A DNA stretch of 64,000 nucleotides. Origin: Prochilodus magdalenae (Eukaryota; Chordata; Actinopteri; Characiformes; Prochilodontidae). Position 1 is the first letter of the stretch. Every line of letters begins with the position of its first letter. Under the pieces are notes generated by a model, which saw nothing but the letters and a program-made list of their open reading frames with translations, did not search any database and was not told the DNA's origin. The stretch is from positions 42,576 to 106,575 of the forward strand of contig JAMWET010000694.1 in the NCBI GenBank assembly GCA_024036415.1, written 5' to 3'. Shown piece by piece: positions 1 through 12,100 of the stretch. Position numbers and translations under genes: made by a program.

Positions 1-117
1 TTTGTGGATCAAACTCCACCTGCACCAACACAGTAGGAGGATTCAGTTGTTCTTGCTGGGCTGGATTTACTGCAACAAACCCAAACGATACTGTCAGCAT
101 TTTAAACCCATGTAGAG
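1..117 (+). CDS. Gene A exon: EGF repeat 1 (partial)
   Basis: The end of a calcium-binding EGF-like domain; its start lies before the window. The frame begins at base 3 with CGSNSTC, then [10 protein letters not shown], and ends LNPCRG, with the same Cys spacing as the five EGF exons that follow. The donor AGAG|GTATGT at 118 leaves phase 1. This exon and its following intron are a close copy of the exon at 3163-3309 and its intron. Confidence 0.8.
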
Positions 118-3100
118 GTATGTGATTCATTATCAATAGAATATTTTTCCTAAAGCATTTCAACTTTGAATGATATAGACACTCTGCAGTGTGTGTACTA
201 ACATAGCAACATTACTGTGTAGCACTGTCGTGTATAAGATGAGATACAATAATGATTCATTTAAAAAGTTTGTAACTATGCTGTCTATGCTCTAATCAGA
301 AGCTTAGAATCACTCATCATTAATACTGTTGTTCTTTTAATTACAGTGGTGAGAATAAGGTCCTCCTAAAAAGGTTGCAACGTTCAAATATGAAAATGGT
401 ATTCACAGTGTACCCTGGGAAATTACTGAAACCAGAACTAACTTGTAGTTCTAAGTTAAGAACGCTAAAGTCAAATCAATGAAATGAGATTAGAAGTGTG
501 GATTACAGATACTTTGACTTATCGAAACATTAATATATTTTGAGTGAACCAAAAATCGATCTCAGAAGACCTTCTATCGTCAAACCTATAAATCAGTCTA
601 CAGTTAGAGTACTATCCATGGCAGGACACATAAGAAGCCACTAATTTCAGAATAAAGAAATACAATGACTGACGAAATTATGTTTATTTATTCTAGTTTG
701 CTCTTTTCTTTTTTTCCCTCAGATATAGATGAATGTACATCTGAACCATCAATCTGTGGTCCAAACTCCACCTGCACCAACTCAATAGGAGGATACAGCT
801 GCTCCTGTTTGCAGGGATTTACTGCAACAAACTCAAGTCTAACTGTCCACATGACTAACCCTTGTACAGGCAAGTTATTAATTCAAATCATTTCATACCC
901 TGAAATAGCTTCTTCATGTTTTAATGGATAAGTTAATCAACACATGCTTGTGGAGCGTCCTGTGCTGTAGTGCCTGAACTAAAAACAAACTGAAGTCTAA
1001 TGATACGTGTTAATGACCCTTGTAGAGACGAGTAGTTACACAGAACTGTAATTTTGCACTCAAGCCTTTTCCTCCATCAGTGAATACTAGAAATATGCAG
1101 ATGCTAAAATTACAAGACGACAAACCTTTCATTACAGATGTAGATGAATGTCCACTTGCCCCATCTGTGTGCGGCCCAAACTCCACCTGCACCAACACGA
1201 TAGGAGGATACAGCTGCTCTTGCTGGGAGGGATTTACTGCAACCAACATATATCTGTCTGTCAATGTTAACAACCCCTGCACTGGTAAGATATTAAATAT
1301 ATTAAATCTTAGTTCAATGTTCTCCTCAGCGTATTAAAAATAATTATTTTTCTTTTTTTCCATGGTCTAAACGTTTTCTAGGACCGGACTAAAGCCTCCT
1401 ACTAGGGTCTTGATGTGATCTCATTGGCTATACCCCATTGAAGTGTAGAAATAAATCAACAATTTTTTCCCACTATATTTTCATGTTCAATTCTACCTAC
1501 TAGCCACGTCTTCCCTGATCACACAATATTAGAATGCTAGACGGGTAGAGCAAATGTTTTCCTGGGATCAAACTTGTGAACCCTGTTGATCAGGCTAACA
1601 CTTAGCCAGTTTAATGCAGTTTCTTCTGGAATATCAATGCTAATTACGGGTGCATACTCTATATCGTCTGGAAAGACTCACCAGTGCTGTCATCAGGATA
1701 AGGTTCAAAGTTAAGTTTTAGAATTTTTCAAATATGTCTACATATTGGGTAAAGTTAAGGTTTACCATGTTAGATAAATCCCTGTTTAACTTATTTGTAT
1801 GTCATACAGCCTAGAACTGCTCTGTGGAATAGGTTTATAGTCACAAACTTTGGAATTTTTTTATAACAAAAATCATTGTACTATAGGCGGATGAAGTGTC
1901 AGTCTTCTCTGAATGCTTCAAACTCCTCCTCCTTTTAAACGGCTAACAAGTCTTGTATGACATACTATGATTATATAGAATTTTTATTTGTCTTAGATGT
2001 GTTTCCATCTTCACATCATCACTATTTAATAAACAACACAAGCTCCATGAACAAATGTATTACATATAACACAGAAGATTATTCTAATGCTTTTAGATTA
2101 ATATTAAAGTGTGGAGTTTCAGTATTTTTTGCCCAACAGTAGGATTCAGTGTTTTATTATATGAAAACAAAGGAAATTAGTTAGGTCAATGAGTTCTGTG
2201 TTTCACCAACCACACATCTGTATGTCAATATTTCATGAAAATGGCCACATTCCCTATATGCTGAAACAGCCATCTCCAACCTCCTGATTCTTTAAATAGT
2301 CATGTAGCTTCTAATGAACAGTAGCTCTATTATTGTACTAAATACAGTCCAGCAGTGATGTTGACAGCCCAAAAAATAATGTTCAGCACACCATCTGTGT
2401 ATGTATGTCAAACAGTGTTGTCTGTCAGCTGTGCTGCTAGACATTATTATTTGAAGCATTGTTTAGCTTGGTGAGACTTTCTAAATAGCTGTACATGCAA
2501 GCACACAGGTTTAGTAGGTTTCTTTGAGGCCCCACATATTTTTCTTCATGTTTACATGGTCTGAAAATGTACTGTTAATAATGATGCACTGGTAAGCTGG
2601 AGATGCTTTAGTACTGCGTTGTGATAACCGAAATATATCTTAAATGCTAATTATTATGTTTCTCTTTTAGATCTAGATGAATGTCTGTTTGCACCATGTG
2701 GATTATACTCCACCTGCACCAACACAATAGGAGGATACAGCTGCTCTTGCTGGGATGGATTCACTGCAGCCAATTCTAGTCTAAGCATCAGTGTAAATAA
2801 CTCTTGTGGAGGTAAGAGTCTAAATGTTGGTGTTAGTGATTTATCAAAGGTAAGTGTTTTAATGACTACCTGATTTTCCAGTATTAAAAATGTGTTGGTG
2901 CAAGAATTCCAGTGTATTCTGTTATTACAGATGTGAACGAATGTCTGTTTGCACCACCTGTTTGTGGTTCAAACTCCACCTGCAACAACACAATAGGAGG
3001 ATACAGTTGTTCTTGCTGGACTGGCTTTAGCATCGGCGTTAATAACTCGTGCACTGGTAAGCTGGAGAAGGTTTAGTTCTGTGTTGTGTAGATTAAGCTT

Positions 3101-6100
3101 CATCACTGCTAATAGTTAAATAGTGCAGCTTTACAAAACAAAGTTATTTATCAATCTAACAGATGAGGATGAATGTCTGTCTACACCATCCGTATGTGGT
3201 CCAAGCTCCACCTGCATCAACACAATAGGAGGATACAGTTGCTCTTGCTGGGCTGGATTTACTGCAACCAACTCCAATGATACTGTCAGCATTTTTAACC
3301 CATGTAAAGGTATGTGATTAAATATCAATATATTATTAACAAAACAACATAATTTGTGAACACTGTTGTGTTCAGGATGAGATACAATAATGATTCATTT
3401 TAAAAGTTTGTAACTATGCTGTCTATGCTCTAATCAGAAGCTTAGAATCACTCATCATTAATACTGCTGTTCTTTTAATTACAGTGGTGAGATTAAGGTC
3501 ATTTTAAAATACTGGTTATGGTCTTCCAATAAATTAACAAAAACTGTTGTATTCAAAATTATATTCAATTGATTTATAGATTAAATGCAAAAGTTGAGAT
3601 GCTATCCATGCAGTGTTCAAATGCTTCACAGTGGTTACAGTTAAGACAAAATACAATAGTTTTGTCTATACTGACTATACTAAACATTCACTCTGTGGGT
3701 TGGAATAATATGTGAACCCCTACGTTAATGACTGCAACAAAGAGTAATTATAGTTAGGAGTTAACAAAGCTAAAATCCAATCAATGAAATAGATTAGAGG
3801 AGTAGAAGGGAGAGTTAGAGCTGCTTTGAAAACAAACATTTCGAGTTTGCTGTTCATAAAAAGCACCTGCTGATCCCAGGTGACCTACTTTCAATAATTG
3901 TTGAATTGCATAAAACTCGAAAGGGTTACAAAGTGATCTTAAAGATTTTTGCTGTTCATCATAGACAGCTATGTCTATGGTAGGACATGCAGGTTGAGAA
4001 CATGTGTTTTAACGTGATGATAAAATGTTAACAGTAAGATTAATTTTTTTGTTTTTTTCCTCTATGAGCCAAACCCATGTAAGAAGGTGTGCTGTTAATC
4101 TGAAAAAGAAATTATGGCTGAAAGACAAATAACAAGTCAATAGACTACACAGGAGACATTTAATTTCTGTTAAGTGATTATATTTTTGCATGTGTTGTTG
4201 GTTAACGCATGCTGCTCTTGTTTGTTTTTACTACAGAAATCCCAACTACAGCATCCACAGTGACTCCAACATCCACAACAGGTATGGCTATAGCTCCAAA
4301 ACATTTTTACTTCTTCAAAGTTATTAAATCATTTCTCAAAAAGCATTTGTAAAACTCATTTATTTCGGTCAACCTGTCTGTGTGAAAGTTGGAACTTCCT
4401 GTGGAACACAAAAAACTATAGCACCAGTGGTACAAACATAAGCAATGCACAAACTTGCACAAGCATAAATATTATTTGCTCATTTTCCTCATCATACAAT
4501 CCTACCTAATGTCTTTAGTACTGCAGTGTGTTCCTTATAAATAGTGGGGTAACACATTCCTGGACTCCCTGGTGACACGGGGTCTCTAAGAGACTAGAAA
4601 TTGCCTTACCCTAAAGTTTTTTAATTTTATCTTAGTTTAAAAGGAGTGTGGTTTATTAGTAATCTAGTAAATAGTAATATTCTTTTAAATACAGAACATT
4701 TGTTTTATGTATGTTTTTCTTGGTACAGAGTTTTGAAGTATGTTTTATTATTTTTTTTTCTATCACAGAAATAAACTGCTCTCTATAATCTTAAAAAACC
4801 CTAAAGTATACCTACGTAATATATTTTAATATTGTATTAATTTGCAGAATGTGTTAGAACAAAGTTAATTGGCTTTATTAATTGTTTTACAGTTTTTATT
4901 AAATTATACACTTTTTAATGATAAGTATTAATCTACTCATTAATTTACAGTAGAAAATCATAAGTTGTGTTAATACATCCTTATTATTACACCAGTATAA
5001 AGGCTTCGCTCAAAATAAAAATATAGTCAGAGGTTAGGTGCGTTGTTAAATGTACAGTCATGGCCAAAAGTTTTGAGAATGACACAAATATTAATTTTTA
5101 CAAAGTCTACTGCTTCAGTTTTTATAATGGCAGTTTGCATATACTCCAGAATGTAATAAAGAGTGATCAGCTTAACAGCAATTAATTGCAAAGTCAATAT
5201 TTGCCTAGAAAATGAACTTTATCCCCCAAAACACATTTCAACTTCATTGCAGCCCTGCCTTAAAAGGACCAGCTAACATCGTTTCAGTGATTGCTCCATT
5301 AACACAGGTGTGGGTGTTGATGAGGACAGGGCTGGAGATCAATCTGTCATGATTAAGTAAGAATGACACCACTGGACACTTTAAAAGGAGGCTGGTGCTT
5401 GACATCATTGTTTCTCTTCTGTTAACCATGGTTATCTCTAAAGAAACACGTGCAGTCATCATTGCACTGCACAAAAATGGCCTAACAGGGAAAAGTATCG
5501 CAGCTAGAAAGATTGCACCTCAGTCAACAATCTATCGCATCATCAAGAACTTCAAGGAGAGAGGTTCCATTGTTGCCAAAAAGGCTCCAGGGCCCCCAAG
5601 AAAGACCAGCAAGCGCCAGGACCATCTCTTAAAAGTGTTTCAGCTGCGGGATCGGGCTACCAGCAGTGCAGAGCTTGCTCAGGAATGGCAGCAGGCAGGT
5701 GTGAGTGCATCTGCACGCACTGTGAGGCAGAGACTCTTGGAGCAAGGCCTGGTCTCAAGGAGGGCAGCAAAGAAGCCACTTCTCTCCAGAAAAAACACCA
5801 GGGACAGACTGATATTCTGCAAAAGGTACAGGGAGTGGACTGCTGAGGACTGGGGTAAAGTCATTTTCTCCTTTCCGATTGTTTGGGACATCTGGAAAAC
5901 AGCTTGTTCGGAGAAGACGAGGTGAGCGCTACCACCAGTCTTGTCTCATGCCAACTGTAAAGCATCCTGAAACCATTCATGTGTGGGGTTGCTTCTCAGC
6001 CAAGGGAATCGGCTCTCTCACAGTCTTGCCTAAAAACACAGCCATAAATAAAGAATGGTCCCAGAATGTCCTCTGAGAGCAACTTCTCCCAACCGTCCAA

Positions 6101-9100
6101 GAGCAGTTTGGTGATCAACAATGCCTTTTCCAGCATGATGGAGCACCTTGCCATAAAGCAAAGGTGATAACTAAATGGCTCAGGGAACAAAACATAGAGA
6201 TTTTGGGTCCATGGCCTGGAAACTCCCCAGATCTTAATCCCATTGAGAACTTGTGGTCAATCATCAAGAGACGGGTGGACAAACAAAAACCTACAAATTC
6301 TGACAAAATGCAAGCATTGATTGTGCAAGAATGGACTGCTATCAGTCAGGATTTGGTCCAGAAGTTGATTGAGAGCATGCCAGGGAGAATTGCAGAGGTC
6401 CTGAAGAAGAAGGGTCAACATTGCAAATATTGACTTGCTTGCATTAACTCATTCTAACTGTCAATAAAAGCTTTTGTTACTCATAATATGATTGCAATTA
6501 TATTTCTGTATGTGATAAAAACATCTGACAAACACACATAAAAACCAGAGGGCAGCAGATCATGTGAAAATATAATATTTGTGTCATTCTCAATACTTTT
6601 GGCCATGACTGTATGTTATTATGTTCGCTCTTCCTGTTGCTCCTACTGCAGCTGTAAGCACAAATTGGCTCACTACCTCAACGGCTAGTATTAATGCAGA
6701 TTTTTGATCTGATGCTGTGCTTTAAAAGTTTTTTAAGATAACTTATTGACATTTGACTTTGAATTAGTGTAGCTATGCACTGGTGTATCGTCTTACATAC
6801 ATTGTCTTTTCAGATTAGCATATCATTCTTTTTGTAAAATTAAATGGAATATATCATACATTAATATTTTGACATTGGTTTTATGCCAGCTGTTCCTGTT
6901 GCAATCTTGAAATACCTTTTTTGCTTGTTTCCATCACATAAATATCTTCTCCAACTACTGCAACAGCTTACAAGAACCTTCTTAATACAAGCTTAACATG
7001 ATTTATTTAAAGCTTTTTTGTTTGTTTGTTTGAATTTTCCTCCAAACTCACTACTATAACCACTGCAATGCTGACAGAGGCCTCCACTTCTACGACAGGT
7101 ATTTATACATATACAAACAATACATATATACATATACAAGTTATATATACATATTTAGACAAGTTATATATACATATATAGAATTATACATACATATATA
7201 GAATGTTTGTCAAAGTTTTAAGCATGTGATTTTGTTAAACAGTCACTGCTACCACCACTACAACACTGACAGAAGCCCCCACTATTACAACAGGTACGCT
7301 GATGGTTGTTTTAATATTTTCTTTAGGACATGTACATTTCTTTTGTTAAAATGTTTAAACATATCATATTCATATATAACATATTTACAAACAAGTGATT
7401 ATTTTGTGAAACGTAAAACATTACATATATTTGCCTTTGCGTTATGTATATATTCAAATTCTGAAAGTTCACTTTTTTCACATTTGTGTATGAGGTACCC
7501 TATACTGAGAAAGTGAAATCAGAATCAGAATTGTATATATATATTTTTTTTTTTGTTTGTTTGTTTTTTTGGCAATTATATTTAAAGGAAAAACTAAAAT
7601 ATTGCACTGACAAATATTTAGACCCTTTACTCAGTAATTAGTTGAATCATCTATGGCAGCAATTACAGTGTCCAGTCTTTGTGGGTATGATGACACAAGG
7701 TTTGCACACCTGGATTTGATTTTCAGCAATTAATCTCGGCAGATCCTTTCAAGCTCTTGTCAGGTTGAACTGGGACTGTCGGTGGACAGCTATTTTCAAG
7801 TCTCTCCAGAGATGTTCAATTAGGTTCGAGTCAGGGCTCTGGCCAGGCCACTCAAGGACATTCACACAGTTGTCCTCTAGCCACTCCTGTCTTGGCTGTG
7901 TTTTTTTGGGTTACTGTAAGGTGAAACTTCGGCCCAGTCTAAGGTTAGTCTTACCTTGATCCATCAGAATCCAGATCGTATCTGCTTCCCGTGCACCATA
8001 GAAAATGGTGAGAGCTCCGGGAAAACTGTACAGTGTTTTTGTGTTTTTTATCGTCTTTTTTCTTAGTGTTTTTGTAGAAACCACCTTTGGGATCATTTAT
8101 TATGACCAACAAACTCCTCTGGACATCCAATAATCGTTCAAAGCAGACTTTTTGAACATGTGTGTGCACGCCCTCCGTTTCTTAGTAGTCTGTTCCTAAA
8201 TGTTTGGCAATGTCAAACGCAAGCATCTGCCGCCAGTACAGAACGGCATGTGTGATGGTGAACTCTCGATGGGGATCAGATGTAGCGGTTTTAGCCAATC
8301 CCTGCTAACCAGAAGCCCTGGATCAACGCTCAGGTTCGAGCCAAACTAAGAGCTCAGGCTACAGCCTACAAAACTGGCGACCCGTCAAGGTATACGAAGG
8401 TCAGATATGGCCTTCAGAGACCATCAGCTGGCTGAGGTTTTCACTGGCATCCCCTGTATATCAATGGAGCTAAAGTGGTGAGAGTCAGCAGTGTTAGGTT
8501 CCTCAGCGTACACCTCACCGATCACCTGGTCACTCCACACCAACAAAGTAGTAAGATCTGACCCCCTTACCATTACTCTTCTCCTCTGATTACTTAGTTT
8601 GGTAGGGTGGCAAGTTCTAGAAAGAGTACTGTTTGTTCCAAACTTCTTCCAGTTAAGAATTATAGAGGTCACTGTGCTCTTGGGAACTTTCACTGCAGCA
8701 GAATTTTTAAGTGTTCTCCAGATCTGTGCCTACACACAATACTGTCTCTGGGCTCTACAGGCAGTTTTTTCCTCCTCATGGCTGTAAATCAGGTAGATGT
8801 ATGTCTTTCCTAATTATGTCCAGTCACCTAAATTTTGACTGTTTACAGTCAACATCCATCTTTTCTCCAGAAGGACGTCTTCGGTCTTTTGTCTTTGTTA
8901 TATTGACAGTTTTATTACCTCTCTATTATTTTAAAGTCTAAATCAACCTGTATTATTTATATGATCTCATGAGGTATTAAATTCTCATAAAATGTAAAAG
9001 ATATTAAATAAGTAATTAAATTCAGTTTCAGAACCATTAAACAGTTTGGGTTTGTTTTTATGTCTTCATTATTTCAGCAACAACAACATCTACACAGGTC

Positions 9101-12100
9101 ACAACCGCAGCAGGTGTGGTTTACTTTTTGTCTTTGTCAAATGAGAGCATATCATGTCATCATCAAATTGGGTTAGGGTTAGTAGTAATGTTTAAAGTTC
9201 CTGTTGTTAGTTTACCGTATAAACATGCTATAAACCTTAAGTCTGATCACCTTAGCAAAAGTAATGTTGAAACAATTTTTCGACTGGTATGGTATGATAA
9301 ATATTGCAGATATAGATGCCTTACTAAATGCATAAGAGAACCTGTAGGAGATCTTTCTGTGTTGCATGAAATCAAGTACATTCTCTTTAATTAAAATGGG
9401 GTGGATTAAGTTACCCAAATCCCAGCCTTCTTAGTCTAGAACTCTGTAGAGCTAGAACTGATGGCATAATTCATTAAACACTTTCTTTGTTTTTGTTTTC
9501 TCTTTTATCATTGTTTTTTTTTTAGCCCCAGCAGCACCCACAACAGCCGCCAAACCCACTCCACCAACACCAAGTATGGTTAACGTTTTTAACTGATTAG
9601 AGCATATCAAAAACAGATCTTAGGTGTCTCGAAGACATTGTGAAAAGTACTAGTAGTTTAGTTTGTTAGTTAGCCGTATAAACGTATAATTATGTATTTA
9701 ATTCTTATCACACTTTTGCTAAGATCAATTCTAGCATGAAACCCATAAATGTCCAGCCATTTAACAAAGGTTTTCCACTTCTGTTTACATTTGCTACAGT
9801 AAAATCAGTCTGATAGAATGTTTTGAAAATGTTTAGAACATATTAAATTAGATTTATAATGGTTAGAGATAGTGGTTGTAATTATTTTTCTTTTCACAGG
9901 CAAATTAAGAAGTATGTCCCTGACAATAAATGAACCGTTTAACCTTGAGCTCACCAATCCAGAGAGTGGATTATACAAAACATATAAGTCAGACTTTGAG
10001 ACTATAGTAAGTATTACATTTAAAATGTGATGTTTTCTCAGGAAGCTTTATAGTGTGAACCTTATTATTAGGGGTCCAAGCACGTAGTGCTGGAACCCTA
10101 TTGTTTTTTGTTAGAGTCTTTTTTTCTGTGCCAAAACGAATCGTGCAGAACAAACCTTAACTTGTACAGACATGAGACTTGGTCAATACTCAGATGCAAG
10201 ACATAAGCCTTTTTGACAAATAAGTCCTTGGGATAAAATGAATCAATTTGCCATTTGGACTATTTAGCTCTGCCTAATAAGTTTTTTTGCTAATTTGCAT
10301 AATATGTAAAACCTACTTTGAAAAAACAAATCTCAAAAAAATTTCCCTTACCTGAAACTCAATAATTATCAAACACATGTCGACTTTTCTAAATTTTCTA
10401 TTATGGCTGCCATATGCAATTTATTTGTTGTGAGTTATGTTTATTGAAAACCTGTTACCAGTATGGTAATCTGAAAAAAAGCTTTTAAAATATTGTTTAA
10501 ATATGCTTTACCATTGAGTAAAGAAAGTCTTAGTTACATTGATTACAACCTGTTTAATACAAAAATACATGACTTCATAAATTTTTTTATTCACTAATTT
10601 TTAAATATTTGCAGTTCCAAATCCATTATGCATATTATCGGCTATTAAAAGTAGCATTGGGTAAGCCTTTGTGACTTGAGTAAATGATTTTTAAAATATT
10701 TTTTTATAAAAACGGATGCAGTAAATGCATAAATTATTTTTGATTATACATTAAGACAACAATGTGACAAATGACAAATAAATACTCTGGATCACAAATG
10801 TTGCTTAGTAATTTTTTATATAGTTATATAGTGTCAACAAGATAATTACTCTCTGGCTTCTCAAGGTAAATTGTTTACTCATTAGGATCTCCATCTGTCA
10901 ATCAACCATTGCGCCAACGGCATTTCTATCTGAATTTGCTACAACTCTTCAGCAGTTAATCTGATCATCTCAAAATTGTACAGACATATATACATTGAGA
11001 CTTTGGAGAGATGTGGATTTTTGGTTCAACAGTGCTCCAAAAACTTTGATTCATTTAAAGACTACAGCCTATTATAAAGAGGTCAAAAGGTCAGTTATTA
11101 TTATTGTTGTTGTTGTTGGTGAGTTAGATGTGGCTCTCTGTTGTTGTTGCTGTTGTTGTTGTACTGTGTGTTCTACGTGTGTCCCACATAGAGTAAAATA
11201 AATTTTAAATAAATATCTTTATGTCTTTTCAGATTGATGAAAGTTACAGCGGTGTAAATGGCTACAAGAAAAAATCAGCAACTGTAACCAGATTCAGGTA
11301 CTGTTGTTATATTTAGTATATCATTTTAAATACATTTAGATTTTTAGAATAAGGGATGTAAGTCCAACTGATTTTTATTTACTGACTTAACTGAGTTAAC
11401 TGATTACTGTTTCATTTTTTTTAAACATTCGATGACAGTTTGGAAATGGAAACAGATATGATTTTTGGTCAAGTGATTTCTTTATGGCATGTACCGATAG
11501 GTGATTTCTGGCATTTCAACAGGTCTGGCAGTGTGATTGCAGATTTCACCATCGAAACAACTAGTGATCAATTTAATTTGTCAGCAGCTAATGACCAACT
11601 CACAAAGAATTTCAGCCATACCAGATATGAAGTAAATGCCATTGCTCAAAGTGGTAAGGGCATTTTCCAGTTTTAATTCTTAATTTTGATATATTGTATA
11701 TTAACAGCAACAGTAAAAATATAGATCAGTAAAACAAAGAGATGTAAAGACAAAAGGGAAATGCTGCTACTTGGAATCATGCTACTGGGGGCCATATTAA
11801 CTAAAATTAGGATCTCGTTGGCAGTAATGTTCCAGTAGCCCTGGCAACAATACTAATGTGAAAATGTGAATGTGAACGACATTACCAGTACTACTTTTTT
11901 TCTCGAGGGGGTGCCTGCTTGCAACATATTTCATATATGTCTTTTGTATGTATGTATTAGCATAACATAGGTAAATCCCAATTCCAGAAAAGTTGGGATG
12001 CTATGTGAAAGGTAAATAAATTTAAATAAAAACAAAATGCAATGATATAGAGCCAAATTTTATTCACAATAAAATGCAGAATACATATTATTGATTGAAA

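Noticed and set aside
8326..8345. GGTTCGAG resembling a tRNA T-arm
   Set aside because: It lies in a LINE ORF2 coding fragment and no acceptor, D-arm or anticodon arm is present. I found no tRNA or rRNA gene in the window.
11440..11522. Open frame running into the SEA exon from the left
   Set aside because: Splicing TTCAG|...|GTCTGG at 11297/11523 gives the standard SEA strand [10 protein letters not shown]; the extra residues break that motif, so this part is intron.
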